Source: JAQBGV01 sp032128395
GTDB taxonomy: Bacteria; Planctomycetota; UBA8108; UBA1146
Direction: 5' to 3'
Length of the DNA: 31,802 nucleotides
Assembly: GCA_032128395.1 (NCBI GenBank)
Contig: JAQBGV010000186.1
Coordinates: 1-31,802 of the forward strand
Shown here: positions 23,186-31,571 of the stretch, piece after piece
How the letters are laid out: the number at the start of each line of letters is the position of its first letter
How positions within the stretch are numbered: position 1 is the first letter of the stretch
The notes under the pieces: model-generated
Database searches by the model: none
What the model was told of the DNA's origin: nothing
The model's input: only the letters and a program-made list of their open reading frames with translations
Translations under genes and position numbers: made by a program

Positions 23186-24863
23186 GCGAGAAGGGGAGCA
23201 AGTTCCCGGTTCGCGAGATTCCCCCTTCGGCGAAGATGCAGGTCAGGTTCCCCTCGCGCACCGCGTCCGCCGCCGCATCCAGGCTGCGGAGGACCTCTCT
23301 CGGGGAGTCGGTGCTCGCGACCGGAATCGCCCGCATCATCCGCGCGAAGAAGCCGACGACCGGGACTCGCATCAACTCACGGTGGATCAGGTAGCGGACG
23401 TAGCGCGGCATCGAAGCTCCGACGAGGAATGGGTCCGCGAAGCTGACGTGGTTCGCGACGAGCAGCGCCCCGCCCCGCTTGGGAATGCGTTCGGCGTGTC
23501 TCACCTCGATGCGGTAGATCGTGTGGATCAGGCCCCAGAGGGTGAGTCGCACGGCGAGGTGGGGGACGAAGAAGAAGATTCCCATCGAGCCGATGACGGT
23601 GAGCACTGCGAGCGCGATCATCAATTCGCGCGGGTCGAGGATCACCGCGAGCCCCCCGTAAACCAGAGCGCCACCGAGAATGAAAATGAAGTTCGCAAGT
23701 TCGTGGATCCCGGTGACTCGCCCCTTCTCCTTCGCCGAAGGGCGCTGCTGGATGAAGGAGAGGAGCGGGATCACGTACAATCCCCCGCCGATTCCTCCGC
23801 AGTAGAGAAAGAGCGACGCGAGCGGGAAGTCGGCGGAGATCCCGTACAGACCGCCGCCCATCGAGGTCAGGATCCGAAAGTCCTCGGGGACGAAGTAGAG
23901 AGCACCGAATCCGCACCCGAGGATCGCCGCGCCGATGGGAATCAGCCCGAGTTCGATCGTGTTCTTCGACAATCGGCTCGCGAGCAGGCTGCCGGTGGCG
24001 ATTCCGAGCGCGACCCAGAGGAACAACCCGCTGCCTCCGGCGGCCTCGCCGAGCACGTCCTTGCCATAGACGTTGAGTGCTGCGAGAGCGATCGACGCGA
24101 TCAGCCAGTACCACGAGCTCGCCATGGTCGCGAGGAAGAGCGCACGATCTTTCGCGAGCCAGCGGAATTCACGGACGGCGAAGGCCGGCACCCGCCACAC
24201 GTCCCATCGGATCCGCCGCTCGGGATCCGCCGCCGGAATCTTCCTGATCCCGAGCGAGCAGATGAACCCGATCGCCGCCACCGCCACGAAGAAGAAGCCG
24301 GCCGTGTGCACCGGGAATCGCGGACCGTTCTCCCCCTCGAGGTCGAGCAGCTGGAAGAGTTCACCGGCGACGAAAATCCCCCCGACGATCGCGATCTGGG
24401 TGGTCATGCTGATGATCCCGTTGGCCCGCGTCAGTTCATGTTCTGGGACGATCTCCGGGAGGATCCCATACTTCGACGGGCCGAACAGAGCGCTCTGGCT
24501 GCCCATCAGGAACAGAACCACGACCGAGGGGAAGATCGCGACCCAGAGGGGGAACCAGAGGACGGAGGCGAACGCGAGCAGTCCGAGCGCCATCGCGATG
24601 ATCTCGAGGAAGTTCGTCCCGACGATCACGTCGCGTTTCGAGAAGCGATCGGCGAGCGATCCGCCGAGGAGTGCGAGGATGACGAACGCGACCGAGAACG
24701 CGCCCATCGCGATGGTCTGGGGATCGAACCACTCGGGCAGCTCGCGTCGGACGACGCTGCTCAGGGCCAAGAGCAGTATGAACTGCCGGTAGGCGTTGTC
24801 GTTGAAGGCGCCGAGCGCTTGGGAGACGGTCAGCCACCGAAAGGAACGGTTTCCGCTCAGCAT
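23001..24863 (-). CDS. MFS lysophospholipid transporter (LplT-like) fused to PlsC-type acyltransferase, 5' part of frameshifted fusion
   Basis: Residues 1-420 form a major-facilitator transporter with about 12 membrane helices, starting SFRWLTVSQALGAFNDNAYRQ. That motif, LGAFNDNAxRxxL, is typical of LplT-like flippases, which bring lysophospholipids back across the inner membrane. Residues 430-597 are a PlsC-like 1-acyl-glycerophosphate acyltransferase domain: VANHVSFADPFLV (the H-x4-D catalytic pair), RAIPVASTDSPREVL, FAEGGISRTGNLLPFSRG and PILPVYLGRVWGSIF. From about residue 597 the reading becomes Pro/Arg-rich (PPPAPLPGHRFDRRAAPPERERR), the sign of the frameshift at 23068-23073. The acyl-ACP synthetase module follows in another frame. 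Separate LplT and Aas proteins do this job in E. coli; here all would be one polypeptide for lysophospholipid uptake and repair. Confidence 0.87.
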   Translation of the reverse strand: MLSGNRSFRWLTVSQALGAFNDNAYRQFILLLALSSVVRRELPEWFDPQTIAMGAFSVAFVILALLGGSLADRFSKRDVIVGTNFLEIIAMALGLLAFASVLWFPLWVAIFPSVVVLFLMGSQSALFGPSKYGILPEIVPEHELTRANGIISMTTQIAIVGGIFVAGELFQLLDLEGENGPRFPVHTAGFFFVAVAAIGFICSLGIRKIPAADPERRIRWDVWRVPAFAVREFRWLAKDRALFLATMASSWYWLIASIALAALNVYGKDVLGEAAGGSGLFLWVALGIATGSLLASRLSKNTIELGLIPIGAAILGCGFGALYFVPEDFRILTSMGGGLYGISADFPLASLFLYCGGIGGGLYVIPLLSFIQQRPSAKEKGRVTGIHELANFIFILGGALVYGGLAVILDPRELMIALAVLTVIGSMGIFFFVPHLAVRLTLWGLIHTIYRIEVRHAERIPKRGGALLVANHVSFADPFLVGASMPRYVRYLIHRELMRVPVVGFFARMMRAIPVASTDSPREVLRSLDAAADAVREGNLTCIFAEGGISRTGNLLPFSRGFERVARRAEVPILPVYLGRVWGSIFSFQGGRFFFKRPPPAPLPGHRFDRRAAPPERERR

Positions 24864-25304
24864 CCGCGGAACGGCCCTTCTCGGCCGAGTTTGCCGGCTC
24901 GCAACCCCTACGGCGAGTCTGACGATACCGAAGCACGACCGGGGGAGCGAGTGTCATCCACGGTTTACATCAGAGAGTGCCTGTAACCGTCCCTTGACCC
25001 CGCATCGCAGCCGATCAGCGGTCCCCGCCCCTGAGCAGACCGTTGGAAGAGGGAATCCGTCCGAAGAGTCGATTTCTGGGCGCCCAGCACCCCCGCCCAA
25101 ACTTGACGTACTCACTAGTACGCCTGCGTCTGGGCCGGGGCACTGGGCTTGAAATCCCGATCGCTCCGATCGGAAGCACTTCATATGACGGACGGTGAGG
25201 GGCAGCTCCCGGTCCTCGGCACGCGCCGTGCTCCCCAAGGCTCGAACCCCGTCCACCGTCGGGACGGCACGGAACGGATCGGGGGGAGAGAAGGAGACGG
25301 GCAG
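24864..25304. other. Divergent intergenic region upstream of third ECF sigma factor
   Basis: No gene is supported in these 441 bases. They separate the LplT-PlsC-Aas gene (minus) from the ECF sigma factor (plus) and must hold both promoters. Besides the nested inverted repeat at 25082-25148 there is a perfect 12-base palindrome CTGGGCGCCCAG (25076-25087), which overlaps its left arm, and CCGATC-N5-GATCGG (25157-25173). TTGACG at 25103-25108 resembles a -35 box, but no matching -10 box was found. Confidence 0.6.
25082..25148. promoter_or_regulatory. Nested concentric inverted repeat upstream of ECF sigma gene
   Basis: The outer arms, GCCCAGCACCCCCGCCCA (25082-25099) and TGGGCCGGGGCACTGGGC (25131-25148), are complementary at 15 of 18 positions. 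Inside them CGTACT (25107-25112) and AGTACG (25117-25122) form a perfect inner stem around CACT. The two share nearly the same centre (about 25115). As RNA this gives a 67-base stem, internal loop and apical hairpin; as DNA it could be a compound operator. It lies 156 bases upstream of the sigma start codon. No U-run follows, so it is not a standard terminator. Confidence 0.55.
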
Positions 25305-25958
25305 ATGGCACCAGTGATCCTCCCCCCACTAGGGGCTCTACCCACGTCGAGGAACAGCACACGCGAAGGCGGTTCTGGCCGCGACGTGCTCGACCAGTTC
25401 GATGAGGCCGCGATTCCCCATCTTTCGTCGGTGCTCGCCTTCGCTCTCTCGCTCGCGGGGAATCGATCGATCGCCGAAGACCTCGTGCAGGACACCTACC
25501 TCCGGGCGTGGAGGAGTTTCTCGACGTTCACCGTCGGCTCCGACTGCCGGGCGTGGCTCTTCAAGATCTGCAAGAACCGTTTCTTCGATCTCTGCCGCAG
25601 CCGCCGGCGTCGTCCGCGGGCCGAGGATCTCGATACCCTCCAGCCGACGGTCGACGACCCGGACTACGAACTGCGCCGCGATCTCGCTCGTCGCCTCGGA
25701 GGGGAGCCTCACGACCCGGAACTCCTCCCCGACGAGGTCAATGAGGCTCTCGCCGAGTTGCCGAACGATTTCCGCGTTCCGATCCTCCTCTGCGACCTCG
25801 ACGAGGTGCCGTACCGCGAGATCGCGAAGCGCCTGCAGATCCCCCTCGGCACCGTGCGTTCCCGGATCGCCCGTGGACGAGCTCTGCTGCGTCGACGCCT
25901 CACCGCGTACGCCGAAGAGAACGGATTCACGGTCGAGGACGGGGGCGCTGCGGCGTAG
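25305..25958 (+). CDS. ECF sigma-70 family factor
   Basis: The protein (217 residues from ATG 25305) has region 2 (RSIAEDLVQDTYLRAWRSFSTF, then CRAWLFKICKNRFFDLCRSRRRR) and region 4 (LLCDLDEVPYREIAKRLQIPLGTVRSRIARGRALLRRRL), so it directs RNA polymerase to an alternative promoter set. The ATG is chosen because AAGGAGA lies eight bases upstream. The frame is open further upstream, but that stretch overlaps the regulatory repeats. The linker between regions 2 and 4 carries an acidic insert (DDPDYELRRDLARRLGGEPHDPELLPDEV). No anti-sigma gene follows; the next gene, 81 bases on, is a nucleotide-sugar dehydrogenase. Partner and signal are unknown. Confidence 0.88.
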   Translation: MAPVILPPLGALPTSRNSTREGGSGRDVLDQFDEAAIPHLSSVLAFALSLAGNRSIAEDLVQDTYLRAWRSFSTFTVGSDCRAWLFKICKNRFFDLCRSRRRRPRAEDLDTLQPTVDDPDYELRRDLARRLGGEPHDPELLPDEVNEALAELPNDFRVPILLCDLDEVPYREIAKRLQIPLGTVRSRIARGRALLRRRLTAYAEENGFTVEDGGAAA

Positions 25959-26039
25959 CCCTCGCGAGAGTCGTTCCTGGTCCCCCGAGGTTCCGCGACC
26001 GGGTACGATCCTCCTCCGCAATTTCTCGGAGGAGAGCCG

Positions 26040-27392
26040 ATGTCCAGAAGCCCATTGTCCGGAAGAACGGAGCCGACCTTCGCCGCCACGCTCGAGGGGA
26101 GCATCGCATCGCGCCGCGCGACCGTGGCGGTCGTCGGACTCGGTTACGTCGGTCTCCCGGTGCTCTCCACCTTTCATGCCGCTGGGTTTCCGGTCCTCGG
26201 GATCGACCGGGACGCGGAGAAGATCGCAGCCATCGATCGCGGTGAGAACTACCTGGCTCATCTCGGCACTGACCTCACCCTTCGCCTGGCGGGCAGTTCC
26301 CGCTACCACGGCACTGCGGACCCGACTCGGATCGCGGAGGCGGACGCGGTCCTCCTGTGCCTGCCGACCCCGCTCGGTCCGAACCGAGTGCCGGATCTCG
26401 GCTATCTCGAAGGAAGTGTCCGCGCCCTCGCGCCGCACCTCCGTCCCGGCACGCTCATCCTCGTCACCTCGACCTCGTACCCCGGAACCACGCGCGAGAT
26501 CGTCGCCCCCCTCCTCGCCGCAGCGGGGTGGGAACCCGGGGTCGACGTGTTCATCGCCTTCAGCCCGGAGCGCGAAGACCCTGGGCGGCGCGACCTGCCG
26601 ACCGCGCAGATCCCGCGACTGGTCGGTGGACTCGACCCGTTCTCCGGGGATCTCGCCGAGGCTCTGCTCGCCGCCGCCTTCGCCGATGTGCACAGAGTTG
26701 CGTCGGCCGAGGTAGCAGAGGCGGCGAAGATCCTCGAGAACGTCTACCGCGCGGTGAACATCGCCCTCGTCAACGAGATGAAGCCGATCCTCGAGCGCCT
26801 CGACCTCGACATTTGGGAGGTGATCGATGCTGCGGCGACGAAGCCGTTCGGATTTCAGCGGTTCGATCCCGGTCCGGGACTCGGCGGGCACTGCATTCCG
26901 ATCGATCCGTTCTACTTCGCGCACCGAGCGCGGCAGGCCGGGGCCGAGTGTCGCCTGATCGAGCTCGCGGGGGAGATCAATACCGCGATGCCGGGCCAGG
27001 TCGTCGCGCGCGTGGTCAGGCTGTTGTCCGAGGAGGGGATCGCGGTCGCCGGGGCCCGGGTGCTCGTCCTGGGGATCGCATACAAGCGTGACGTCGCCGA
27101 TGTGCGCGAGACCCCGGCGGCGGAGATCATCGAAGGGCTCGCCGCGGCGGGACTGGAGGTCGCCTACCACGACCCACACATTCCGCGGTTCCCGAGGATG
27201 CGCCGTCACGCCCTCGATCTGGACTCGATCCCGCTCACCCCGCAAGCGCTCGCCGCGAGCGACGTGGTGCTGGTCGTGACCGATCACTCCGCGATCGACT
27301 GGCCCCTGGTCGGGATGCACGCCCTCCGGATCGTCGACACGCGCAACGCGCTCGCCCGCGTCCCGGTCCGAGGTCGGTGGGTGAAGGCGTAG
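26040..27392 (+). CDS. UDP-N-acetylhexosamine-type nucleotide-sugar dehydrogenase (WbpA/WecC/TuaD family)
   Basis: The 450-residue enzyme would oxidise C6 of a UDP-sugar twice to the uronic acid using two NAD+. The N-terminal Rossmann motif is VAVVGLGYVGLPV (29-41). LLCLPTPLG and STSYPGTTRE follow; the latter is typical of the UDP-HexNAc branch. FSPEREDPG is also closer to that branch than to UDP-glucose dehydrogenase. The nucleophilic cysteine is C285 in GGHCIPIDP. The C-terminal domain has VLVLGIAYKRDVADVRETPA. The start is supported by GGAGGAGA seven bases upstream. The product would feed a capsule, O-antigen or other surface glycan, but no other enzymes of such a pathway are adjacent. Branch assignment is by motif only. 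Confidence 0.87.
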   Translation: MSRSPLSGRTEPTFAATLEGSIASRRATVAVVGLGYVGLPVLSTFHAAGFPVLGIDRDAEKIAAIDRGENYLAHLGTDLTLRLAGSSRYHGTADPTRIAEADAVLLCLPTPLGPNRVPDLGYLEGSVRALAPHLRPGTLILVTSTSYPGTTREIVAPLLAAAGWEPGVDVFIAFSPEREDPGRRDLPTAQIPRLVGGLDPFSGDLAEALLAAAFADVHRVASAEVAEAAKILENVYRAVNIALVNEMKPILERLDLDIWEVIDAAATKPFGFQRFDPGPGLGGHCIPIDPFYFAHRARQAGAECRLIELAGEINTAMPGQVVARVVRLLSEEGIAVAGARVLVLGIAYKRDVADVRETPAAEIIEGLAAAGLEVAYHDPHIPRFPRMRRHALDLDSIPLTPQALAASDVVLVVTDHSAIDWPLVGMHALRIVDTRNALARVPVRGRWVKA

Positions 27393-27397
27393 GAACG

Positions 27398-27943
27398 ATG
27401 GGTCAGGGAGCTCGGCCGTATCGCATCTTCATCGCCGTGTACCCGCCCCCCGCCATCGTCGAGGCCCTCGCCGAGGCGGTGGGTGCTCTCGAGCTTCCCC
27501 CGCACCGGCCGACCCCACCCGATCAGGTGCATTTGACGCTGCAATTCGTGGGAGAGATCGATTTTCATGGTCTCGAGGACGTGATCGAGTCCGCCGAGCG
27601 CGCTGCGGCGGGGACCTTCGCGTTCGAACTCTCCCCGGATCGACTGATCGCGATCCCCGACCGCGGCCCCGCCCGTCTGGTCGCGGCGAGCGCACCCCAG
27701 GTGAAGTCGCTGTCGGAGTTGGTGGGACGGTTGGTGACCCGACTGGCGCGCAAGCCGCGAAAGGAACGGCCGTTCCTCCCGCACCTCACGCTCTTGCGAT
27801 TTCGCTCGGTGGCCCCCGGTCTCGAGCTGGAGAGACCGATCGCGCCGGTCCCGTTCACGGTCGATCGCATCTCGGTGATGCAGAGCATCTTGAAGGCGGG
27901 GGGTGCGGAGCATCGTGCGCTGCGGGAGATCGCTCTGGGGTGA
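27398..27943 (+). CDS. thpR: RNA 2',3'-cyclic phosphodiesterase ThpR (LigT)
   Basis: This 181-residue 2H-phosphoesterase has both catalytic HxTx motifs, HLTLQFVGEID and HLTLLRFRS, about 80 residues apart, and begins with the family-typical YRIFIAVYPPPAI. The enzyme opens 2',3'-cyclic phosphate RNA ends, and in vitro can join tRNA halves through a 2',5' bond. The ATG at 27398 lies six bases after the stop of the dehydrogenase gene and has a short AGGA just before it. An in-frame GTG at 27377 would instead overlap that gene. Tight spacing suggests co-transcription with the dehydrogenase. It converges on sppA across a 176-base gap that holds a long hairpin. Confidence 0.88.
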   Translation: MGQGARPYRIFIAVYPPPAIVEALAEAVGALELPPHRPTPPDQVHLTLQFVGEIDFHGLEDVIESAERAAAGTFAFELSPDRLIAIPDRGPARLVAASAPQVKSLSELVGRLVTRLARKPRKERPFLPHLTLLRFRSVAPGLELERPIAPVPFTVDRISVMQSILKAGGAEHRALREIALG

Positions 27944-27949
27944 TCCTAG

Positions 27950-28086
27950 GATGGGATTGGCTCGCGGCCCTGCCGTGATGCCCCTCCCGGACGGATGCCC
28001 CTCCCGGACGATGGCCCGGTTGGGCTGCGGTGGACTTGCGGGCGAACGTCCGAGACAGGCATCACCTGCGGCGAGCCAGTCCCATC
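27950..28086. repeat. Long imperfect inverted repeat (MITE/REP-like) between convergent genes
   Basis: The terminal arms GATGGGATTGGCTCGC (27950-27965) and GCGAGCCAGTCCCATC (28071-28086) match at 15 of 16 positions. Pairing resumes inside after a small bulge (GTGATGCC with GGCATCAC, and CGGACG with CGTCCG), giving arms of about 40 bases. GCCC-GGTT-GGGC (about 28014-28025) makes a possible apical hairpin. The element fills most of the gap between thpR and sppA stops. Its outer sequence shares the 11-base core GGGACTGGCTC with the palindrome at 3964-4000. It may be a small non-autonomous mobile repeat, a bidirectional transcription block, or both. Confidence 0.65.
27977..28010. repeat. Perfect 17-bp tandem duplication
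   Basis: GATGCCCCTCCCGGACG occurs twice head to tail (27977-27993 and 27994-28010). It lies inside the left arm of the long inverted repeat, so the right arm has a partner for only one copy at a time. A recent slippage event is the simplest explanation. Confidence 0.9.
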
Positions 28087-28119
28087 ATTTCATCATCCGA
28101 TCACCGCGTCATTCCAGCT

Positions 28120-29925
28120 TCACCGGACCACGAGATTGGTCGGCGACAGGACCAAGATCTTCGGCCCGGGATTCCGGATCGACTCGAGCACTCGCCGCAT
28201 CGGACCGCGGAGGTCGAACCCGGCTTCCCGCAGGATACGCAGCGCGGTCACGTCGATCCGGCCACGGATTTCCTCCTCGCGACCGCCGCCGAAGAGATCG
28301 AGCGAGGCGAAGGGGTTGATCGGTCCAGGGCGGTGGACGATCGGTGCATCCGCGGGAAGCTCGGCTTCGCGGGCGACGTGTGCGATCGCGACCGCGGTGC
28401 CGCCGATCCCGTCGACGAGACCGTTGTCGAGCGCCTGCATCCCCGACCACACCCGACCGCCGCCGATCGCGTCGACTCGTTCTGTGCTCATCCCACGCGA
28501 ATCACTGACCAGACCGAGGAAACGGTCGTAGACCTCGACGATCAGCGTCTCGATCCGTGCGGTCTCTTTCGGGGTCCAGCCGCGGGCGATGTCCATCGCA
28601 CCGGCGGATTCATCGAGGGTGATCGGAGTGACCCGCAGTCCGATCCGCGAGAGGAGGCCGCCGAAGCTGAGCTTCATCGCGAACACCCCGATCGAACCGG
28701 TGATCGTCCCCGCCTCGGCGTAGATCGGCCGGCCGATGCAGGTGATCCAGTAGCCGCCACTGGCGGCGAGAGAACCCATCGATATCACGACCGGCTTCTT
28801 GCTGGAAAGCTCGGCCAGAGCCTGGCGCACTGCCTCGCTGGCGGTCGCTGAACCACCGGGGGAGTTGATCCTGACTACCACCCCGCGGACCTTCGGGTCG
28901 GCGGTGAGCTTGTCGATCTCCTTCACCGCCGGTCCCGAGACGATCGTCCCCGGCACCGCAGTGATCCCATCGACGATCTCGCCGTCGAGATGCAGCACGA
29001 CGATCGACGGCTCGCTGATCCGGGCCTCTTGTTGGACCCCGAAGAGCTCGGCGAACACTTCGAAGAAGTTCGGCGGCGCTTGTACCTTCTTGCGGGGGTT
29101 GACCCAGGTCACTCCGTTTTCGTGCTCGCTCTCGACGAAGTCGCTCATCTTTCCGAAGGGGACCAAGACATCGACGAGTCCCCGTTCGAGAGCTTCACGG
29201 GCGGTGAAGATCCGGTCCTCCTGGGCGGAGCGGACCTCGGTGGTCGTCATCCCGCGCCCCTCGGTCATGAAGCGCACGACCTCGTCGTTCATCGAGCGCA
29301 GCATTGCCCGGTAGTGCTCCTTCAAGTGGTCGCTGATCTCGCTCCGGGTGTACGGTTCGACCGCTCCCTTGTAGTCCCCGGCTCGCGCGACACTCGCCTC
29401 GACGCCGAGCAGGTCCATCGCGTCCTTGTAGTGCATCGCGGACATGCCGAGGGACGGGAAGTCCAACGTACCGAAGTCGGCCATCAACACCCGGTCGCAG
29501 GCGGACGCCACGGCGAGTTGCGGCATCGCACCGCTCTCGATCCACGCCATCGTCCCCTTGCCGCTCGCGCGGACGTCGGCGATCCGGCGGCGCAGCTCCG
29601 TGAGCTGGGGGAGGTTCATCGAGTAGGGCGAGGAGAGGTCGAAGAGGACGGTGTCGACCTCGGGGTCCTTCGCGAGCTCGGAGAGACGATCGCACAGCGC
29701 TGGGAAGCTGCGGGTCGGTCCGCCTCCCCCGAGGATGAGGTCCATCGGGTCGAGCCCACCGCCCGTCGGGTGGTCGAGGTACATCCCCTTCGGGACGATC
29801 ACACGAACCGCGTGGGCTCCGTCCGTATCCTCGGCGATGGCGTGCACGGAGGATGACACGACGAAAATGGTGACGAGCGAGAGGATGGAGCCGAGGGCGA
29901 GTCCGGACGTTGGCCGGTCGATCAT
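28120..29925 (-). CDS. sppA: Signal peptide peptidase SppA, 67K-type
   Basis: This 601-residue membrane-anchored serine protease degrades cleaved signal peptides. An N-terminal hydrophobic segment (about 8-26, GLALGSILSLVTIFVVSSS) anchors or exports it. It has the duplicated S49 layout of the long E. coli-type enzyme. The N-terminal half supplies the catalytic lysine (K186 in ARAGDYKGAVEPYT). The C-terminal half supplies the serine (S389 in GSLAASGGYW), after RINSPGGSATASE. Residues 455-601 complete the fold (GRVWSGMQALDNGLVD) and end in a family-poor tail. The frame is open upstream to 30135, but that stretch is Pro/Arg-rich and lies over hairpins and homopolymers. ATG 29925, just before the hydrophobic segment, is chosen. 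Confidence 0.9.
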   Translation of the reverse strand: MIDRPTSGLALGSILSLVTIFVVSSSVHAIAEDTDGAHAVRVIVPKGMYLDHPTGGGLDPMDLILGGGGPTRSFPALCDRLSELAKDPEVDTVLFDLSSPYSMNLPQLTELRRRIADVRASGKGTMAWIESGAMPQLAVASACDRVLMADFGTLDFPSLGMSAMHYKDAMDLLGVEASVARAGDYKGAVEPYTRSEISDHLKEHYRAMLRSMNDEVVRFMTEGRGMTTTEVRSAQEDRIFTAREALERGLVDVLVPFGKMSDFVESEHENGVTWVNPRKKVQAPPNFFEVFAELFGVQQEARISEPSIVVLHLDGEIVDGITAVPGTIVSGPAVKEIDKLTADPKVRGVVVRINSPGGSATASEAVRQALAELSSKKPVVISMGSLAASGGYWITCIGRPIYAEAGTITGSIGVFAMKLSFGGLLSRIGLRVTPITLDESAGAMDIARGWTPKETARIETLIVEVYDRFLGLVSDSRGMSTERVDAIGGGRVWSGMQALDNGLVDGIGGTAVAIAHVAREAELPADAPIVHRPGPINPFASLDLFGGGREEEIRGRIDVTALRILREAGFDLRGPMRRVLESIRNPGPKILVLSPTNLVVR

Positions 29926-30117
29926 GCGTTCCACTCTATTCCGTTCCGAGGTCGTGTCCGAGAGGCCTGTCGCGACCGATCTTTGGTGCCGGTGCCGAGC
30001 GTCGGTCGCGGGCGGCATGGGTGGCGGGGCGGTCGCGTCGATGCGCCGTCCGGCCAGCACGATATCGGTCGCCCGGCGGCGATCAAGCAGTCGGCTTGTC
30101 CGAGGCGAGATGGGGGG

Positions 30118-30133
30118 GGGAGTCGGCACTCCC
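30118..30133. terminator. Hairpin downstream of hflX, next to a G9 tract
   Basis: GGGAGT (30118-30123) and ACTCCC (30128-30133) form a perfect six-pair stem with a CGGC loop, about 30 bases beyond the hflX stop on the minus strand. It overlaps a run of nine G (30112-30120). It is a possible terminator, but no U-run follows. The rest of the 238-base gap to sppA shows no gene. Confidence 0.35.
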
Positions 30134-30163
30134 ATACGGGGGGCCTCCTCGCCCTCCTGCCGC

Positions 30164-31519
30164 CTATCCCCCGCCTCTCTCCGTTCCGGCGGAGATCCCC
30201 GCCTCCACGAGGATATGCTCGAAGCGCTTGCGTTCGTCGATCGGGATCCGCACTCGCATCCGCACCCCTTCGTCCTCGTACCGCTGTTCGAGGACCTCGG
30301 CGATGCGATGCAGCTGGCTCACCAGGTCCGCGCGGACGTGGGGGAGCTGGTACTCGACCTCCGACTCCTGCTCGTGGAGGACGCCGAGCACGACCTCGGC
30401 GAGGCCGCCGACCCCCTCCAGGCCGACCCCCTCGGCTGCGCTCACCACCAGGCTCTCGGGGTTCTCGGCGAGCAGGTATTGCAGGTCGATGCGGTGCTGG
30501 TCGTCGACCTGGTCGATCTTGTTGAAGACGAGGATCGTCCGGTGGCCGGCGCAGCCGACCTGCGAGAGGGTCTCGCGGACCGACACGATATCGAAGTCGA
30601 TCGTCGGGCTCGAGGCGTCGATGATGTGCAGGAGCAGGTCCGCCTCCCGCGCCTCCATCAGGGTCGCGTGAAAGCTCGCGACGAGACCCGGGGGAAGCTT
30701 ACGGATGAAGCCGACCGTATCGGAGAGGAGGACATCTTTCGAAGCTTCGAGTGCCCACTTGCGCGTGCTGGTGTCGACCGTCGAGAAGAGTCGGTCCTCG
30801 ACGAGCACGTCGGCTCCGGTCAGGCTGCGGAGCAGGGTCGACTTACCGGCGTTCGTGTACCCGACGAGCGCGACTCGGTAGGTATCGGAGCGCCCCTTGT
30901 TCTGAGTCTCCCGTTGGCGCTCGATCTCTTCGAGACGGACTTTCAAGACGTCGATCTTCCGGCGGATGATGCGGCGGTCGGTCTCGAGCTGGGTCTCTCC
31001 CGGTCCGCGGGTCCCGACCCCCTGGCCGGCTTCCATCCGCGACAGGTGGGTCCACATTCGTCTCAGGCGCTGGGACGAGTATTTGAGTTGCGCGATTTCG
31101 ACTTGGAGCTTCGCCTGATGGGACTTTGCGTTCCGCGCGAAGATGTCCATGATCAGCTCGGTGCGATCGACGACCCGGAGCTCGGTGCGTTCCTCGATGT
31201 TCTTCCCCTGGCCCGGGCTCACCGAATCATCGATGATCACCAGCTTCACCCCGTGGAGCTCGGCGCGCTCCGCGAGCTCCTGCAGCTTCCCCTTGCCGAC
31301 GTAGGTCGCGGCGTGAGGGCGCTGCCGGCGCTGGATGACCACATCGACCACCTCGACCCCGGCGGTGTCGGCCAGGGCGACGATCTCGCCCACCGGGTCG
31401 ATTTCGCTGCTCGATTCGCTCGGGTCGTCGGGGAAGATCGCCTTCAGGACGATGGCGCGTTCCGCGCTCGGTTCCCCATCCGAGGGAAGGAGCGGCAGGT
31501 CGAAAGAGTGTTTCGCCAA
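30164..31519 (-). CDS. hflX: Ribosome-associated GTPase HflX
   Basis: The 451-residue protein has the HflX N-terminal domain (ALADTAGVEVVDVVIQRRQR, ATYVGKGKLQELAE, LVIIDDSVSPGQGKNIEE), a helical linker (THLSRMEAGQGVGTRGPGETQLE) and the G domain. G-domain motifs are GYTNAGKST (G1), DTVGFIRKLP (G3) and NKID (G4). HflX splits stalled or hibernating 70S ribosomes during stress. Translation starts at TTG 31519: GGGAG lies six bases upstream and an in-frame TGA follows immediately upstream, so no earlier start is possible. The C-terminal domain (about 370-451) ends RKRFEHILVEAGISAG, as in the family. It is divergent from a gene that runs off the window. Confidence 0.93.
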   Translation of the reverse strand: MAKHSFDLPLLPSDGEPSAERAIVLKAIFPDDPSESSSEIDPVGEIVALADTAGVEVVDVVIQRRQRPHAATYVGKGKLQELAERAELHGVKLVIIDDSVSPGQGKNIEERTELRVVDRTELIMDIFARNAKSHQAKLQVEIAQLKYSSQRLRRMWTHLSRMEAGQGVGTRGPGETQLETDRRIIRRKIDVLKVRLEEIERQRETQNKGRSDTYRVALVGYTNAGKSTLLRSLTGADVLVEDRLFSTVDTSTRKWALEASKDVLLSDTVGFIRKLPPGLVASFHATLMEAREADLLLHIIDASSPTIDFDIVSVRETLSQVGCAGHRTILVFNKIDQVDDQHRIDLQYLLAENPESLVVSAAEGVGLEGVGGLAEVVLGVLHEQESEVEYQLPHVRADLVSQLHRIAEVLEQRYEDEGVRMRVRIPIDERKRFEHILVEAGISAGTERGGG

Positions 31520-31571
31520 GGAGCTCCCTGTCGGTCATTTTCAGCGGGCTTTTCGCGGATGAGCTTCCGTC

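Noticed and set aside
23382..24986. 534-residue plus-strand frame opposite the transporter gene
   Set aside because: The translation is an Asp/Glu/Arg/His mixture typical of antisense reading. The minus strand has clear MFS and PlsC motifs.
25225..25260. tRNA-like T-arm (GGGTTCGAGCC on the minus strand)
   Set aside because: The flanking bases do not form a T stem, and no acceptor, D or anticodon arms are present.
25338..27320. 660-residue minus-strand frame opposite the sigma factor and dehydrogenase
   Set aside because: It spans two well-supported plus-strand genes in antisense and shows no motif.
29926..30135. N-terminal extension of SppA
   Set aside because: It is Pro/Arg-rich and covers a hairpin and a G9 tract. 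The hydrophobic anchor starts just after ATG 29925.
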